DNA of 64,000 nt from Dictyophora rubrovolvata. Taxonomy: Eukaryota; Basidiomycota; Agaricomycetes; Phallales; Phallaceae. Below are positions 12,310 through 26,000 of this stretch, in pieces. Numbering within the stretch: the first letter of the stretch is position 1; each line of letters opens with the position of its first letter. Where the stretch lies: the NCBI GenBank assembly GCA_029959195.1, contig CP114126.1:1-64000 (forward strand), written 5' to 3'. The notes beneath the pieces were generated by a model. That model saw only the letters and a list, made by a program, of their open reading frames with translations, was not told the origin of the DNA and ran no database searches. Made by a program: the position numbers and the translations under genes.

Positions 12310-15300
12310 CTAGGAACGTAATCGTGGCGGGGTTGAAATCCTTTGGTCTAGACGGACCATTTCTTTGAAAAGTTTATCCATACCATCGTGCTCAACTTGT
12401 TTGCCTATAGAGCCCCTTGCATTATTTTTCTCAAAAAAATATGTCAGGAGATTCTTTTTATCATCAGGAAGCGGTCCTAAAAGTGCGAATAAATGCGTCT
12501 CGTCTCGAAGAATTACCTGGGCTGCCGTTATAGCTGCGGTGGCCGCTTGGCGAACGACTGATTCAGAGCTGAGATACGCCTGTAATGCTGTGTCAGTAAC
12601 AATAGTAAATAAAGCAGAAGTGCACATACGTCTATTAAATTGGATTTGATTTTGGGTAATTCTTCTTCCAAAATATCAGCAGGTAGTTTTATGATAAACT
12701 TCGCCATGGTTATTAGTCCGAATGCATGAGCCCGAAGTTTTACATCTCTTGGCACTGACTTGGGCTCAGCTTGTGATAAGAAGTTTTTGAGACAAATTCT
12801 CATCGTTGATAATCCGTAAAGTGTATAATTTCGCTCGTTCATGAGCTCAACTTGTGCATCACGTATTATGATAGTTCCTTCGTCGACCTCAACATAGCAT
12901 CAAACTTATTGTTGCATATATTGGATTTCTCAGACTTACATTATAGTCTTGTGCGTATCGGAGACGTAGTAGAAGTGAAAGAACATCTCCATCCCGCCCG
13001 TCAAGACGAGGGAGTAATTCCCATAAAATGAAAAGTCCATATGTAAGAAACTCGGGATCCTAACCCAAAAAATGAATAACAACACCAATATTTGAAATAG
13101 ACAAACCTTATCCGATTGCAAAACATTGTTTAAACAGTTGAAAAGTTGATCTGCGCGAGTGGCGCTGTCCCAAGCTTGTGCAGAGCTTGTAATATCAGAA
13201 GTCTCTGGCTCTGTAAGCCGATGGTGTTGACATAAAATCATAAGTTTCTGCAACAATTGGAGGTCGCCCAACCCTTGATCTAACTGGGCTATGCATTCAT
13301 CAACCATTTCAATTCGCTCGATTGAATTGTCAGAGCCAATCAAAGATTGTATTTTTCCCTGTTTAAGAACTCCCAAAGAAATCAGCCAAAAATGGAGGAT
13401 TATAAAACATGGTCTCACTGTTGATTCGTTTCAACCACCAGCCAGTCTGGTGCTTACTCTCTTCCAGAACATCAAGTACCGACGGGGATGAAACAGGAGG
13501 AAGGGGACTGTCTTGAAAAAGCGCTGCCTGTCGCATTATAGCACTTTTTTGGTGAACAGGTGTCATGGGCAACGGCGGTCGATGTGAATTAGGTTTGGGT
13601 GAAGTTGGAACGGCGGTATGAGGAAGTAACGAAGCGGGTATAGGCGATATGTGCAGTTCTTCATCAGGTTCTACGAGTTCTAGGAGTCGTTCAGCGGCGC
13701 TCTCCGCCTGAGCAGCTCTAGCACGCAGAGCATCTTCAACAATAAAATTAGAAATATGCCTTGAATGAGATGGGGGTGTCGGACTGAGCATGCTCGGTAT
13801 CGAGGTATCAGACATTGTGGTCATTCTAGATAAAGCCAGCTCTTCTATGGGCTCAAAAGCCTCTTTATCTCCTACCGTCTCGTCCAAAGGAAGAGGTATA
13901 TTCAGGGCTATAGCCAGAAGATCGGGATGATCATCGTCCGTTTGTTCTTGTGAACTTAGGGACAGTAAAACCGGAAATTGTGATTGTTCCAACGATATAT
14001 CAGCATCAAGTATAGAGGGCATATTGTGATTTGAAGGTGCGAGATTGAAAGTTTGATTGACAAGGGAAGAAGATTGGCGTCGTCTGTGTAAGTCCTTTAT
14101 CGGCGACGGCGGTGGTGAGGATGACGAGGATGAGATAGAACTACCGCGCTTACGACTTTGAAGTGATAAAGACGATTGGACCAGAGTGCCTGAGGGAGAA
14201 GGTAGACTAGGCCGACTTTTCTCGGGTCTGTTTGTTCCCTTTGTTGTCGATGAGGGAGAAAAACGGGGAGGGGTATGACTTTCATTTTGGGTACGAGAGG
14301 TAGATAAAGCTTGCTGCTTCAGAGAGGGGGGTGCCGAAGCAATTTTCTGTGCTTTTGCACGAGTAGCTGCAATGCTAGCAGCAACACTACTTTTTTTGGT
14401 GACAGGAGTCAATGATTTTATGACTACACCGTTCGGGTTAGCTTTCTGAAGCTGTTTCTTCGCAGATGCTTCAAGATTCTCCATTATTAGCGTAGCTCTA
14501 TCCCTCCATATAGATTCGAACGACCAAAAAAGCAATCTTGACTTTTCCCGAACTCCAGGGTTAACATCTGTAAGACTTTTCCGCAGGCATTTGTCCAACA
14601 ACTCCGCTCCGCCTGTCGAATCAATCAGATTTTTGTTGTTCGCACCGTGAAAATCGATGAAAGTCTTTAGGTGTTCGACCATAAAACCTCGTGTCTGGAC
14701 CATTTTTTCTTGCATTGCTGCCCATAACAAAGGTAGAACTTGGCGTACGAGAGGAGAGGTATACCTCAAAATAATGCTAACAGCTGCCTGAGATTGTGAG
14801 GCAATAATTTTCTTGGTATATCCAGCCATTCGAAGAAGGTGAATTAAGAGCATTTCAACGAAGGGATCTAGACCTTGGCCTAAACACAGTGCAAGCTCAC
14901 TGTAAAGAGAGCAAGTAGCTGAAGCCACAGTTGTTCGTAAACTAGCTGCCTGATATTCGGATTAAAGAGCAGACTGATGCAAAAGACGACATTTTACTTA
15001 CTGATTTCAATGTGCCTTCTAAAAGGCCGTTCTTCAGACCAGAAATAAACGCGTCAGGAAAGCGTGAATGAACGTCCCCTTTTAGCATACTTCGGACGCG
15101 CATAATAGAACGTTCCCTTTCTAACCAATTGTGCTCCGTTTCTTTGCCCTATGAAATTCTCGGCATGAATAGCTGCCGCACAATTCAAAAGCTACTGACC
15201 TCAAATGCTGGTTGCATCTTCGCGAACTCTGACTCGAGATCCTTTGAAGAAGCTATCTAAGGAGTGATACTTATGTTTGAGACTAATAGGACACGATTTA

Positions 15301-16427
15301 TATTACGCACGTAAACGGGTACGATATCGGGAGAAGCGAGACTCGTTTGGGTAGGCGGTCTCTCTAATTCCATAATCACGGTACGTGAAGGATTCGCGAC
15401 CAATGAGGGTTTTTGGTTTAAAGAGTCTCCTTTGCTATCCTCAGCTTCGACATTATCCGAGTCAAGGACATTCTTGTCAGGTTCTGGATTGAAAATTTTG
15501 GCAAGGACCACATCCAATATCGACTTTCGAACATTTTTCTTTACCATTTCTTTCTTAAGTTCGCTTTTAGCCATATCACTGATGTTTGTGCCAGTGAATA
15601 TATCAATGACCGCCTGTTTAGCACACTCCCGTACGGTACCATCACTGCTCTCTAGGGAATCAACTAATCCGGGAAGGAAGGGCTTCAAAGGGAATGAGAC
15701 ATGCATTCGCCGCAGTTGGACTAGAGACAGGATGGTCTGGTAATATCGCACGTCGGGATAAGAACATTGACTAAAACATAAAGTAAAACACTCACTTGCT
15801 CCCTTACACGCCAATTTTTACTACTTAGACCTTGCTCTCGAATGAGTCGCTCAAACAGCTGAAAAGGAGTTTCTATAACTCTGGTGTCTTTCCCTTTAGA
15901 TAATGGTAGTGTTGATAGACCTCCCGCTTGGACAATCAAGTTACCAATAGTCAGAAGCACTTGCTGAGCCTTTTCCCTGACCTTTTCTTTGGCATCGCCT
16001 AGTCTTTCGATTATTCCGGAGGAGGGTAAGAAGGTGCTGAGATACTGGCGAAGGAGCGAAGAATCTTGGGAAGCATTTCGAGGTTTGCTTTCCATGAGAA
16101 GAACATAAAGAGTTGCTGCAGCTGACAATGTCGCTATGCATAAATGTTGGTTCGGTGAACGCAAACAGGATTTAAGAGTATTCATAAGCTCCTCCGTCTC
16201 TAACAGCTTGAAAAATATTAATGTAAAAAATGCTCGAAGGAGACCATGTCCTTACCTCTAAACTACCGGACTCAAATTCGCGCTGCAACTGCCCAACCAC
16301 ATCTAGTTTAACGTCAACGTCATCTAGTTTACAGTCATTAACACGGCAAATCGTCAAACATTCATTGCCTACTGGATAGTTTGCATTTAGAGACGAGAGC
16401 GATTACACGCTCTCCACTTGAACTCAT
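12310..16427 (-). CDS. STU1: CLASP / STU1 microtubule plus-end stabilising protein
   Basis: CLASP proteins promote microtubule rescue and spindle stability through TOG (HEAT-repeat) domains. ATG at 16427 ([18 protein letters not shown]) is spliced to the conserved [18 protein letters not shown], then to HEAT-type helices (about 16185-15260) and the CLASP_N region ([20 protein letters not shown], then [19 protein letters not shown], 15240-15060). The large exon 14928-13363 completes that domain ([37 protein letters not shown]) and then becomes a Ser/Pro/Arg-rich linker with KRKGSS-like basic clusters, typical of the microtubule-binding linker. The last exons (13340-12310) form the C-terminal HEAT repeats ([32 protein letters not shown]). 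At least eight exons. The start was chosen because it gives an uninterrupted N-terminal helix after splicing a 50-nt intron. Confidence 0.88.
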
Positions 16428-16652
16428 TTGCAAGATGACGGTTTGTCACGAAGCTGGTTCCAGGCGCCGCTGAACCAATGCGCAGAGTTGAATCTCGTGG
16501 ACTCGACCATGTTCATTTATTTTCGCTGCAATCACGGTGATATTTGTGATATGGACTTTTGTAAAGTATAGTTATAATAATATCTTTCAAATCTCGGACG
16601 TAACGTCCAATGTTACATTACATCTTGGAGGAATGTGCATAATCAATAGTAT

Positions 16653-17246
16653 TTACTTTCCCAGAACGTCCGAGTGACCAAGGTCTCGTCTGGAATCGAC
16701 CACGTCCCGCAACCGCTGTTTCTGTGGGATAGAAATTTGTGAGTTCTACGTCCCGAAGGACAAATGTCGAGACACAATCGCATAATTCACGAACAAGTAT
16801 TTTTAGCTCGGGAAAACCGTTCTCTGCCTTACGGTCCCACAAAAGGACATTCCGATCTTCCAGGTATAGCCAAACTCGAAATCTACCGCTAGTTTCTGCA
16901 GTGTCTAAAGGTACCAAAGTTACCGAGGGGATCGTAGAGGAAGAGAATGTCAACATGAGTTCAGTTGCCATCCAACTCGCTCTGTGCAACCTTCATAGAA
17001 TCTCATAAGATAAAAGTTTCACAATTATGATAAAGATGCCAACTCACCATCTGCACTAAAAGTTCCATTAACGCAGGACAGTCATTATCGCTGATACAGG
17101 CGGAGACGTACTCTGTTGCAAAACTCAATCGCTAGTCGGGGAAACAGTAGTGTGGGAGGGCTGAATAAATCTGTTGAGTCTGTTTGATATCTATCGTCAT
17201 CAGTTGTCGATGTCTCATGGGCTGCCTGAGGCAGATTGTCATCCAT
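16653..17246 (-). CDS. Rdx-family (SelW/SelT/SelH-like) redox protein
   Basis: A thioredoxin-fold protein of the Rdx/selenoprotein W superfamily, cysteine version; the biochemical role of fungal members is unclear. Exon 1 (17246-17112) ends with IEFCNR; a microexon of 8 nt (17055-17048) supplies the second Cys, giving the CNRC (CxxC) motif followed by W; exon 3 (from 16990) continues LHRASWMATELM, LVPLDTAETSGRFRVWLY and WDRKAENGFPELKIL. A further intron leads to the final exon KQRLRDVVDSRRDLGHSD, which ends at the stop at 16653. Introns are 56 and 57 nt around the microexon, with a GTACGT and a GTGAGT donor. The block GFPE.K.LKQR.RD is diagnostic for the family. The start codon lies 45 bp from that of the divergent LYS12. 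Confidence 0.88.
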
Positions 17247-17291
17247 CTTGTAGTTGCTCGCGACGGTCACAATAGTCACATCTTTTTGGCT

Positions 17292-18900
<1,609 letters not shown>

Positions 18901-19408
18901 TGCATTTTAATGTGGTTCGAAGTCTAGAGCTAGAAACCGGCCTCTGGGATATAAAAATCATTCGAAAATTATGAATAAATCATATCCTTTCTATCTTATC
19001 CTTTTCTAAGTATAATTCCCAATCCTCTTATAGAGAACGTAGGTACATTTCCCCCTTGGTGGGCCTCAGATTCTCTCGTGACACTCTTTTTCTTTAGCAC
19101 TTCCCCGCGCCGGTCACTAGCAAGTAATGTATGTGAAGGCCTCATAGTAAAAGCTTGATGAAGAAAGGCAGTTGACCGTGGGATGTTCCCCATGTCTTCA
19201 GACTCAGGAACACGTCGGCACCATATATAGCCTGCAAGAAGCCGCTAAGCGACTTGTTTAAATCAAAACTTTAGAAATAAAATTCATCCGCAATGCAATC
19301 ATTATCACATGTCTGGTTCGGAAAACCGGCTACATAGCTGACTCCGAGTCCTGGCAGATCTCAGATTCAAGAGTCGTACTACTAGGTACCATATTACTCT
19401 TTCGCCGT
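18901..19408. other. Intergenic region, no gene supported
   Basis: About 0.5 kb between LYS12 and the acyl-CoA dehydrogenase. On the minus strand 19193-18996 encodes 65 residues (start MGNIPRSTAFLHQAF), with a possible acceptor just upstream near 19232, but there is no conserved domain I recognise and no convincing first exon, so it is not called. The AT-rich stretch 18900-19000 is the likely LYS12 3' untranslated and polyadenylation region. The promoter of the downstream gene should lie in 19200-19400. Confidence 0.5.
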
Positions 19409-21424
19409 ATGTCTGCGTCCACGCACCCTATAACATCTTATATACCCTCGTCTACATGGGCTCTTGTGGGTCAATTGCAACTTTTTAAATTGAATTTGTT
19501 CTAAACAAAACCGACCCTACTAGATCGAAGATAAATTCACACCCTATGGCAAAGAGACATTGGACAAGCTCATCCAATTCCTCGAAGTACTTTCTTTGTA
19601 TTTTGTTTATACCTAGAGCTAACAATAGTAATTGTAGAAAGAGGTGTTTCCATGTCTTAGTTTAGCGGATGCGCAGCTGCCAGACGATTCAGAGCGACGC
19701 TGGAAAACCATCATACCTATTGTTGCTGAGCTGAAAGCCAAAGCCAAGGAATTGGGTTTATGGAATCTTTTCCTTAGTAAAGCTCATTATCCGCGGTTTG
19801 GAGTGCCGTTATCGAATTTAGAGGTAAGAACTCTTTCATTAGCCTCCGGTGCCTTATGTTACTGAATTCGCCGGGCTTGAAGTATGCTGTCATGGCGGAG
19901 CTTTTAGGTCGTGGTGGACAGGTAGCAGCGGAGACTGTGAATTGTTCAGCCCCTGACACAGGGAATATGGGTTGGTTAAGCACTTGATAAAGTGGGTCAT
20001 CTATAACTTGAATTAGAGGTCCTTGCCAGGTACGGCACTCCCGAACAACAGGAAAGATGGTTGGTTCCTTTGCTAAATGGCGAAATTCGCTCTGCTTTCG
20101 CTATGACTGAGAGATTTGGTAAAGAGTTGCAAATTATTCAGGTTTTGGAGTTAACCTTTTTGTTAGTCGCGTCGTCGGATGCTACGAATATCAAGACGAC
20201 TATTCGCAAAGAAGGAAATGAGATAGTCATTAACGGTCATAAATGGTGGATCAGCGGCGCGGGTGACCTCAGGACAAAGCTTCACCTTGTTATGGGCAAA
20301 AGTGATTCTAACAATCCCGAGCGACATAAGCAGCAAAGCATTGTTATTGTCCCGGCTGATTCACCCGGAGTAAAAATTATCCGACCCATGAAGGTTTTTG
20401 GGTATGATGACGCTCCGGAGGGGCACTGCGAAATAATCTATGACAACGTTCGTGTTCCTTTGAGCAATATGGTTTGGGACTGGGGAAAAGGCTTCGAGGT
20501 TGGTGAAATACACTACACTTCAATGCATGTATGAGAGACGTTTGCTCGCCTGTTTCTAGATTATCCAAGGCCGTCTCGGGTAAAACAGCATATAATCTTA
20601 TAATTATAAATCATAAATGCTTATGCTTATGCAGCCCCGGGCGTATTCACCACTGCATGCGTTCCATCGGTGTGGCCCAACGTGCTCTTGATTTAATGGT
20701 CGAAAGAGTCACTGACCCAGGACGCAAAACTTTTGGGAAACACCTTTATCAGCACGGTAGACTTGTACTGTTTCATTTGTTTGTGTTAAATTACTCAAAT
20801 TTTGTCTAGGCACCGTAATCGCTGACATCGCTACTTCACGGGCCGAAATAGATAGCGCACGTCTGTTAGTGCTTAGCGCGGCCTTGCAGGTCCTTCAGTC
20901 TTTCGTCCCTACTGATCATGGGGCTAACAGAATTCAAGATTGACAAATATAAAGCCAAAGGTGCTTTGAAAGAAATCGGGGTTGCAAAGGTCGTTTTTTA
21001 TTATCATGTTTAATCCTACTTAACAATAATAAGTTTTCAGTTTGTTGTACCATCTATGGCAATTCAAGTTGTTGACCGGGCAATTCAATCTTTTGGAGCC
21101 GAGGGAGTATCTCAAGACACATTTCTTGCTCGTGCGATGGCAGGTCTGAGAACATTACGAATTGCAGATGTCAGTACGCTAGAAACATATTGTGATTGAT
21201 CAGTTGCTTATTTTGGTTTCACTGATATCCAGGGACCAGATGCTGTGGGTTTATAGCGACCTCACGACATGAGAGATACTAAAGCAAACTCATGATAGGT
21301 TCATATACAGCAAGTTGGCCAACGGGAATTACGACGTGCAGCCGAATTAAGGGAACGCAGCCAAGCAATAAAAGCCAAAGAAAAGGCTATCTGGGAAGAG
21401 CATGGATTAAGTACCAAATTATGA
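19409..21424 (+). CDS. Acyl-CoA dehydrogenase, ACAD10/11-like
   Basis: FAD-dependent dehydrogenase that introduces the alpha-beta double bond of acyl-CoA in fatty-acid beta-oxidation. Recognisable blocks in order: [84 protein letters not shown] (active-site pocket strand), [109 protein letters not shown] and [16 protein letters not shown]. This order matches the dehydrogenase domain of ACAD11-type proteins, without the N-terminal kinase-like domain of the animal form. The first exon (ATG 19409, [19 protein letters not shown]) is inferred from phase and a GTGGGT donor and is the least certain part. No peroxisomal SKL signal: the C-terminus is STKL. Confidence 0.9.
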
Positions 21425-21572
21425 GTCTTTGACAATCGTTATGACAATTAGTAGTACGCCAGTACTGTATGTTACATTTGGACCCGGCGCTAAACCGCGC
21501 TCCGACGCATCTTGCGCCAATTGAAAGCCTTACCTTCACTTGACCTGGTACTTGCTCGTTGGAAGCCGTACT

Positions 21573-22130
21573 ATGGCTTTCTCGCTGAGATCACAGCCAT
21601 ACTTTCATGTTACTCGACGGCTTATGTCGAGCTCTTCCTTAGATCGTTTTTCCATGCCGATTACTCGTTTACGAGCCTTAATTAACCTCTACCATGACAC
21701 CAAAACGATGGTGACTGCTGACAATCTGTCCGCACAGATTGATGCAGAATTTTTTAATAAACATGGCAAAACCTCGACATTCGCAGACTTTTACGATTAT
21801 AGAAAGTTATACGCTGCGGTTGCCGACAAACGAAAGGGTAAACCGGCGAGTTTATCCATCAGAGGGGTACCCGCCAACGTCGAATCGTCTCGTACGTGGA
21901 GCGATCAGAGCAGCGACAGAGAAACCCAAATCAAAGGTGCTTTATGGGGGACTCAAATTGATGGAAAGGCAGGGTTGGAGACAATATTGGAAACTATAGA
22001 ATCCGCAGAAAGAGAAGAGCAACTAATTAATCAGACTGCTACCGATTCACAAGTGAGTTATGTATCTGGGAACGACTAAATATTCAACATCTAACAGCTA
22101 TTGCCTTTTTAGTATAACGTCAACCAATGA
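21573..22130 (+). CDS. Small unknown protein, probably mitochondrial
   Basis: ATG 21573 opens a frame with an Arg/Ser-rich leader free of acidic residues (MAFSLRSQPYFHVTRRLMSS), suggesting mitochondrial import. The body contains MPITRLRALINLYHDTKTMV, IDAEFFNKHG and FYDYRKLYAAVADKRKGKP, followed by an acidic helical tail (ETILETIESAEREEQL). A GTGAGT intron (about 22054-22112) follows DSQ, and the last codons YNVNQ end at 22130. About 168 residues. I do not recognise the family. It is tail to tail with FMC1, 85 bp apart. Confidence 0.75.
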
Positions 22131-22215
22131 TCCAGGCCTCACGTAGAAGTTGGCTGGTGGTGTTGGTTGAGCATGAGCAGGCTTTTCAAAAATAAAAGAG
22201 GATTCGATCCACTAG

Positions 22216-22643
22216 TCAGGATTCACCACGTTGCTTTGGAACATCCAAGCCAACCCTCCGTGCAGTAGCTCGTATTCGTTCCTTCTCTGTCAAATTTTTC
22301 AATGGACTATAGCGTTCGAGAAGCTCCTGTCCCACCGAAGCATCATTACTGCTGGAAAGAAAACAAAATAGAGGCGATATTCACCTTGTAGATTCGATCC
22401 GACCGTAGAAATGTCGCAGCGTTCTCTAATTGTGAATGAGCATCTTGCTTTGCTGAAACCGCTTGCCTAAAAAATGCCGAGTTCCGAGCACTAAGGCTGG
22501 GAGAAGCCGCCTGTCAAGGATAAAAAATTGGATAGAATACACAACAGCAAAAAAAAAAAAGATTTTGATTTCCCTACAGATTTGTAAACTTCTCTCAAAA
22601 GTCTGCGATACGCCTTGATTGTGGTGTTGGACATAGTAGTCAT
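22216..22643 (-). CDS. FMC1: FMC1-like LYR-family assembly factor of mitochondrial ATP synthase
   Basis: Fmc1 is a small matrix protein that works with the chaperone Atp12 in assembly of the F1 sector. ATG at 22643 gives MTTMSNTTIKAYRRLLREVY, with the LYR-like AYRRLLRE signature. After an intron come SARNSAFFRQAVSAKQDAHS, QLENAATFLRSDRIYK, and then, after a second intron, ELLERYSPLKNLTEKERI and RATARRVGLDVPK, with a stop at 22216. The closing ERYSPLKNLT..ERI.ATARRVGL block is the family hallmark. Three exons, about 110 residues. Orthology rests on recalled sequence, not a search. Confidence 0.85.
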
Positions 22644-23055
22644 GACGCGCCCAGGAAATATACTAGTACCTGCGCAGCAAGTAAGGAACAAAGGAATAAA
22701 ATTCAACAATCGAAATATAATTTGATTTAGAGGGAAAGGACAAATGTGTCCTTGTCAATTTGTATTGATTGACTTCGTTTTGATTTCTGGAAAGAAGCGA
22801 CGTTGACTCTCCGACCCTAAACTTGCTAGTCCTTTCTTCTTCTCCCTCCCCCCACCACGGGCGGTCGCATGCAGCGATCACTCGTTCTTCTATTAAACTT
22901 TTCTAATACCCTAATGTGAGTTCAAACAAATTAATCGGTGCTTTTATGACCAATTGCGAGTTCTCGCTTATTAACAGAGAAAATTTTTTTGGCAGTTGCT
23001 TTTGACGGCGTTCACGCTAGCCATTGCGTCTGTCTTTGTCTAATTATTATTATAC
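22644..23055. promoter_or_regulatory. Divergent promoter region between FMC1 and the eIF4A-like gene
   Basis: A 412-bp head-to-head gap. It contains a pyrimidine-rich run near 22825-22855 (cttcttctccctcc) on the side of the rightward gene. A good donor and acceptor (gtgagt at 22916, ttggcag ending 22995) could remove an 80-nt intron from the 5' untranslated region of the rightward gene. No ORF of note and no TATA box that I would defend. Confidence 0.45.
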
Positions 23056-26000
23056 ATGGCTGCTCAGAGCACTGCCTTGAATCCTACCTCTCTTCCTTTC
23101 TATCCCACCGTCGAATTCCGAACTGAGGGGGATCAGATTCGAAACAGGATCAAGGACGAACCTTCTTCGTTGACTCCCCATGTCTCCAATGCTCAGCAAC
23201 GACGAGACTCGACATTCACGACTTACACATCACTCAGCTATCAGTCAATCAAGTTGCCTCCTGCTCCTTCGGACACTCTAGATTCTGCCCATTTGAATAC
23301 GAAAGAGTCCCCTCGTCCAAGGTCCGTCACGAAAGAAGATTCCTTCAATTCCGGAGACTTTCCATTAGAAACCCATTCGATACGTTCTTCCGCCAACTCA
23401 ATGAGCACCGGTACCGCTAGTGATCTCGGCTCCATCAGTGATTTTGAAGTCGTTTCAGGTGGTGGTGACAACAAACCACTTCGTATTAACAAAGAGAGTG
23501 GCGTGAGCTTCACCCTCATTGACTCAGAAGTGAACACAACAAGCGGAACCATACCTTCTAGTCAGCCCATCTCGATCCTCCGTACTATGCATCGGACTCC
23601 ACAACAGGAACCACCAGGTTATGTACCCCCTTCAAATCCCTATATTCCTCACAAAGCGACACCATCCAATTTGATATTGGCTTCCTCTCCTGCTTCTTCC
23701 GCTGGTGATTCCAGTGCTAGAGCTTCCACGGGCATCGAGTATATATATAATATCGATGCTCAGTTAAAAGCATCTCCCTTTATAAACGAAATTCTTGATC
23801 GTCTCTCCAGGTATGAGCTTTCAAACAGGGAGATACAACGTGAATTGGGAGATGTTCGTCGCAAGTTGGACATATTAATTGCGCGTTCAATCGATACCAC
23901 GATGAAAAGCCCTGAACGAGCTTCCATCTCAGCCGAACCTGTCTTCAGAAATCCCTTCGCTCCTGCTGGGCAGATTATTTCCATATCGCCCAACAACAGT
24001 GCTCCAATTACTTCATCTAACGGCGGTACACCTGGCTCAACCCCTCCTGTCCGTCCCCAGGATGAGGTAGCGCAGATTTCTCAAAGACTCAACACGTTGA
24101 CTGCAGCAGTTTCCCAAATGCTTGCTCTTCAAACCCAGCAACACATACAATCTATAAGCAGCGGTCTTCCTCCTCAGGGTATTCCTAACAATCCTCCCGA
24201 ACAACCGGGACCTCAGCCGTCTCTTTCCTCGGGACCTACTGCACCTCTTCCTTTACCCAATCGTCCGGATTTACGGCCGCCAGGAAGAAGTCCCAGTCTT
24301 CCCATGCGCACGTGGTCGGCTGGCAGCCTCGAATTGCCTCCTCGGACCCAGGACCAAAATACAAACAATAGTGTGGGTTTGGGTCGACCCACAGACTCGT
24401 ATCTTCGCGATAAGCGTCGTTCTACCGTGAATATAATGCGTAGGGATTCTTCGATGGTATGTTTGTATTCCAAGGTCATTCCTTACTATTTACATGATAT
24501 GCCGTGATTTGTTAGACCGAAAACTCTGGCGAAGCTTGGAATGGTGCTACCCGCGAAAGCGGACCAGTCGTTTCTAAATGGGAACATCTTGCCTTAGCCC
24601 CTGAGCTGTTGCGTTCTATTGCTAAATTTGGGTCAGTAAACATAGTATACTGATTTATTGTATACCTAAATTTGAAAAACAAACAGGATCGGACCCCCAA
24701 ATAAGATTCAGCAACGGGCTTTACCTTTCCTGCTTCGAGGCGCTGACATTATCGCCCAAGCCCCTCCGACCCAGGAACGTATTGCCGCGTATGTTATTCC
24801 AGCGATCCACATCACCCTTAATTATATCACAACGCATCCTGTGGTTCGCGGTCCAGTGGTCGTAATCATATCTACGACCGTTGACCAAGCGACCCAGGCC
24901 CAGAGAATGATACGTGACTTTGGTGGGTCGATTGGAGTCCGTTCTGCACTCGGAGTCGGGGCTACCCGAAATGAAGACATTCTCCAGGAACTTCAGCTCA
25001 TACGTCAGAACATACCCCATATCCTTTGTGGTACACCACACAAGTTGCATGCGCTTTTCACAGCACCCAACGGTCTATTCGGAGGAGAAGTGCGCTTTCT
25101 GGTTTTGGACGAAGTGGATCAATTGATTGCAAGAAATCTGCACGAATTTGTGTTTAATATTGTCAAGCTTCTACCGCCTCCACGTTCCCGTCCACTGGCA
25201 CCCCCTGCTACCAGCCTTACCGGTAGTCATAATCCTTTGCCTTCTGCGCAGTCGCCATATGGATCGTTCGATATACCAAATACTAATCAGTTGGGTCGTA
25301 GATTTTCCGCTGTTTTACCCATGACTTCAGAGGGAGCGAACAATGGAAATAACTTGCAGACACCCTCAGCAGAGCGTCAGACAGCACTATTTTCCAATAC
25401 TGTTCCTCAAGATGTTCTTAATCTGGCGAACGCAATTCAACTGCGTGAGCCGGTTCGTGTTCTCGTGCGTCGAGATGGAAACGTTTCCCATGCTGATAAC
25501 AGCAATGGTACCCGTGGTCTTCGTCAATTTTATCTGTACCTGGCCCTTACTGCTGGAGGCAGATCTGATGCTACGCCTGCCGTGTCTGGCGGTGGTCTTG
25601 GTATTATTGGATCAGGTCGAAACGCCTCGACGTCCAGCGCAGAGACTGCTTTAGCGAGGGAGTGGAAATTGGATGCTCTAGCTGATCTCTTCGATGACAT
25701 CGAGATTTCTCAGGCAATAGTTCATGTGGGTGGACTTATTAGTCTTGATGCCGTTGTCTATAAGTTGGCAAGCCGTGGTCTGGAAGCCGTGCCCCTGGTG
25801 AGTCAAATTTGATAAAGTTATTATTTACGCTCAATTACATTATCTAGCATGGAGATATGAATGCGGGTACAAAGCTTGCCGCTCTAAACAAATTCAGGGG
25901 ATCGAATTCCGTTATGATGAAACAGCAGCAACCTGTAGCCAAAGTTCTCGTCGTCTACGACGTTCAAGTTAAGGCTCCGGATGTTTTTCAAGTGCCTTTG

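Noticed and set aside
18996-19193. Minus-strand ORF of 65 residues after LYS12
   Set aside because: No domain, no clear first exon or promoter, and it lies in the likely LYS12 3' flank; a frame of this length is expected by chance.
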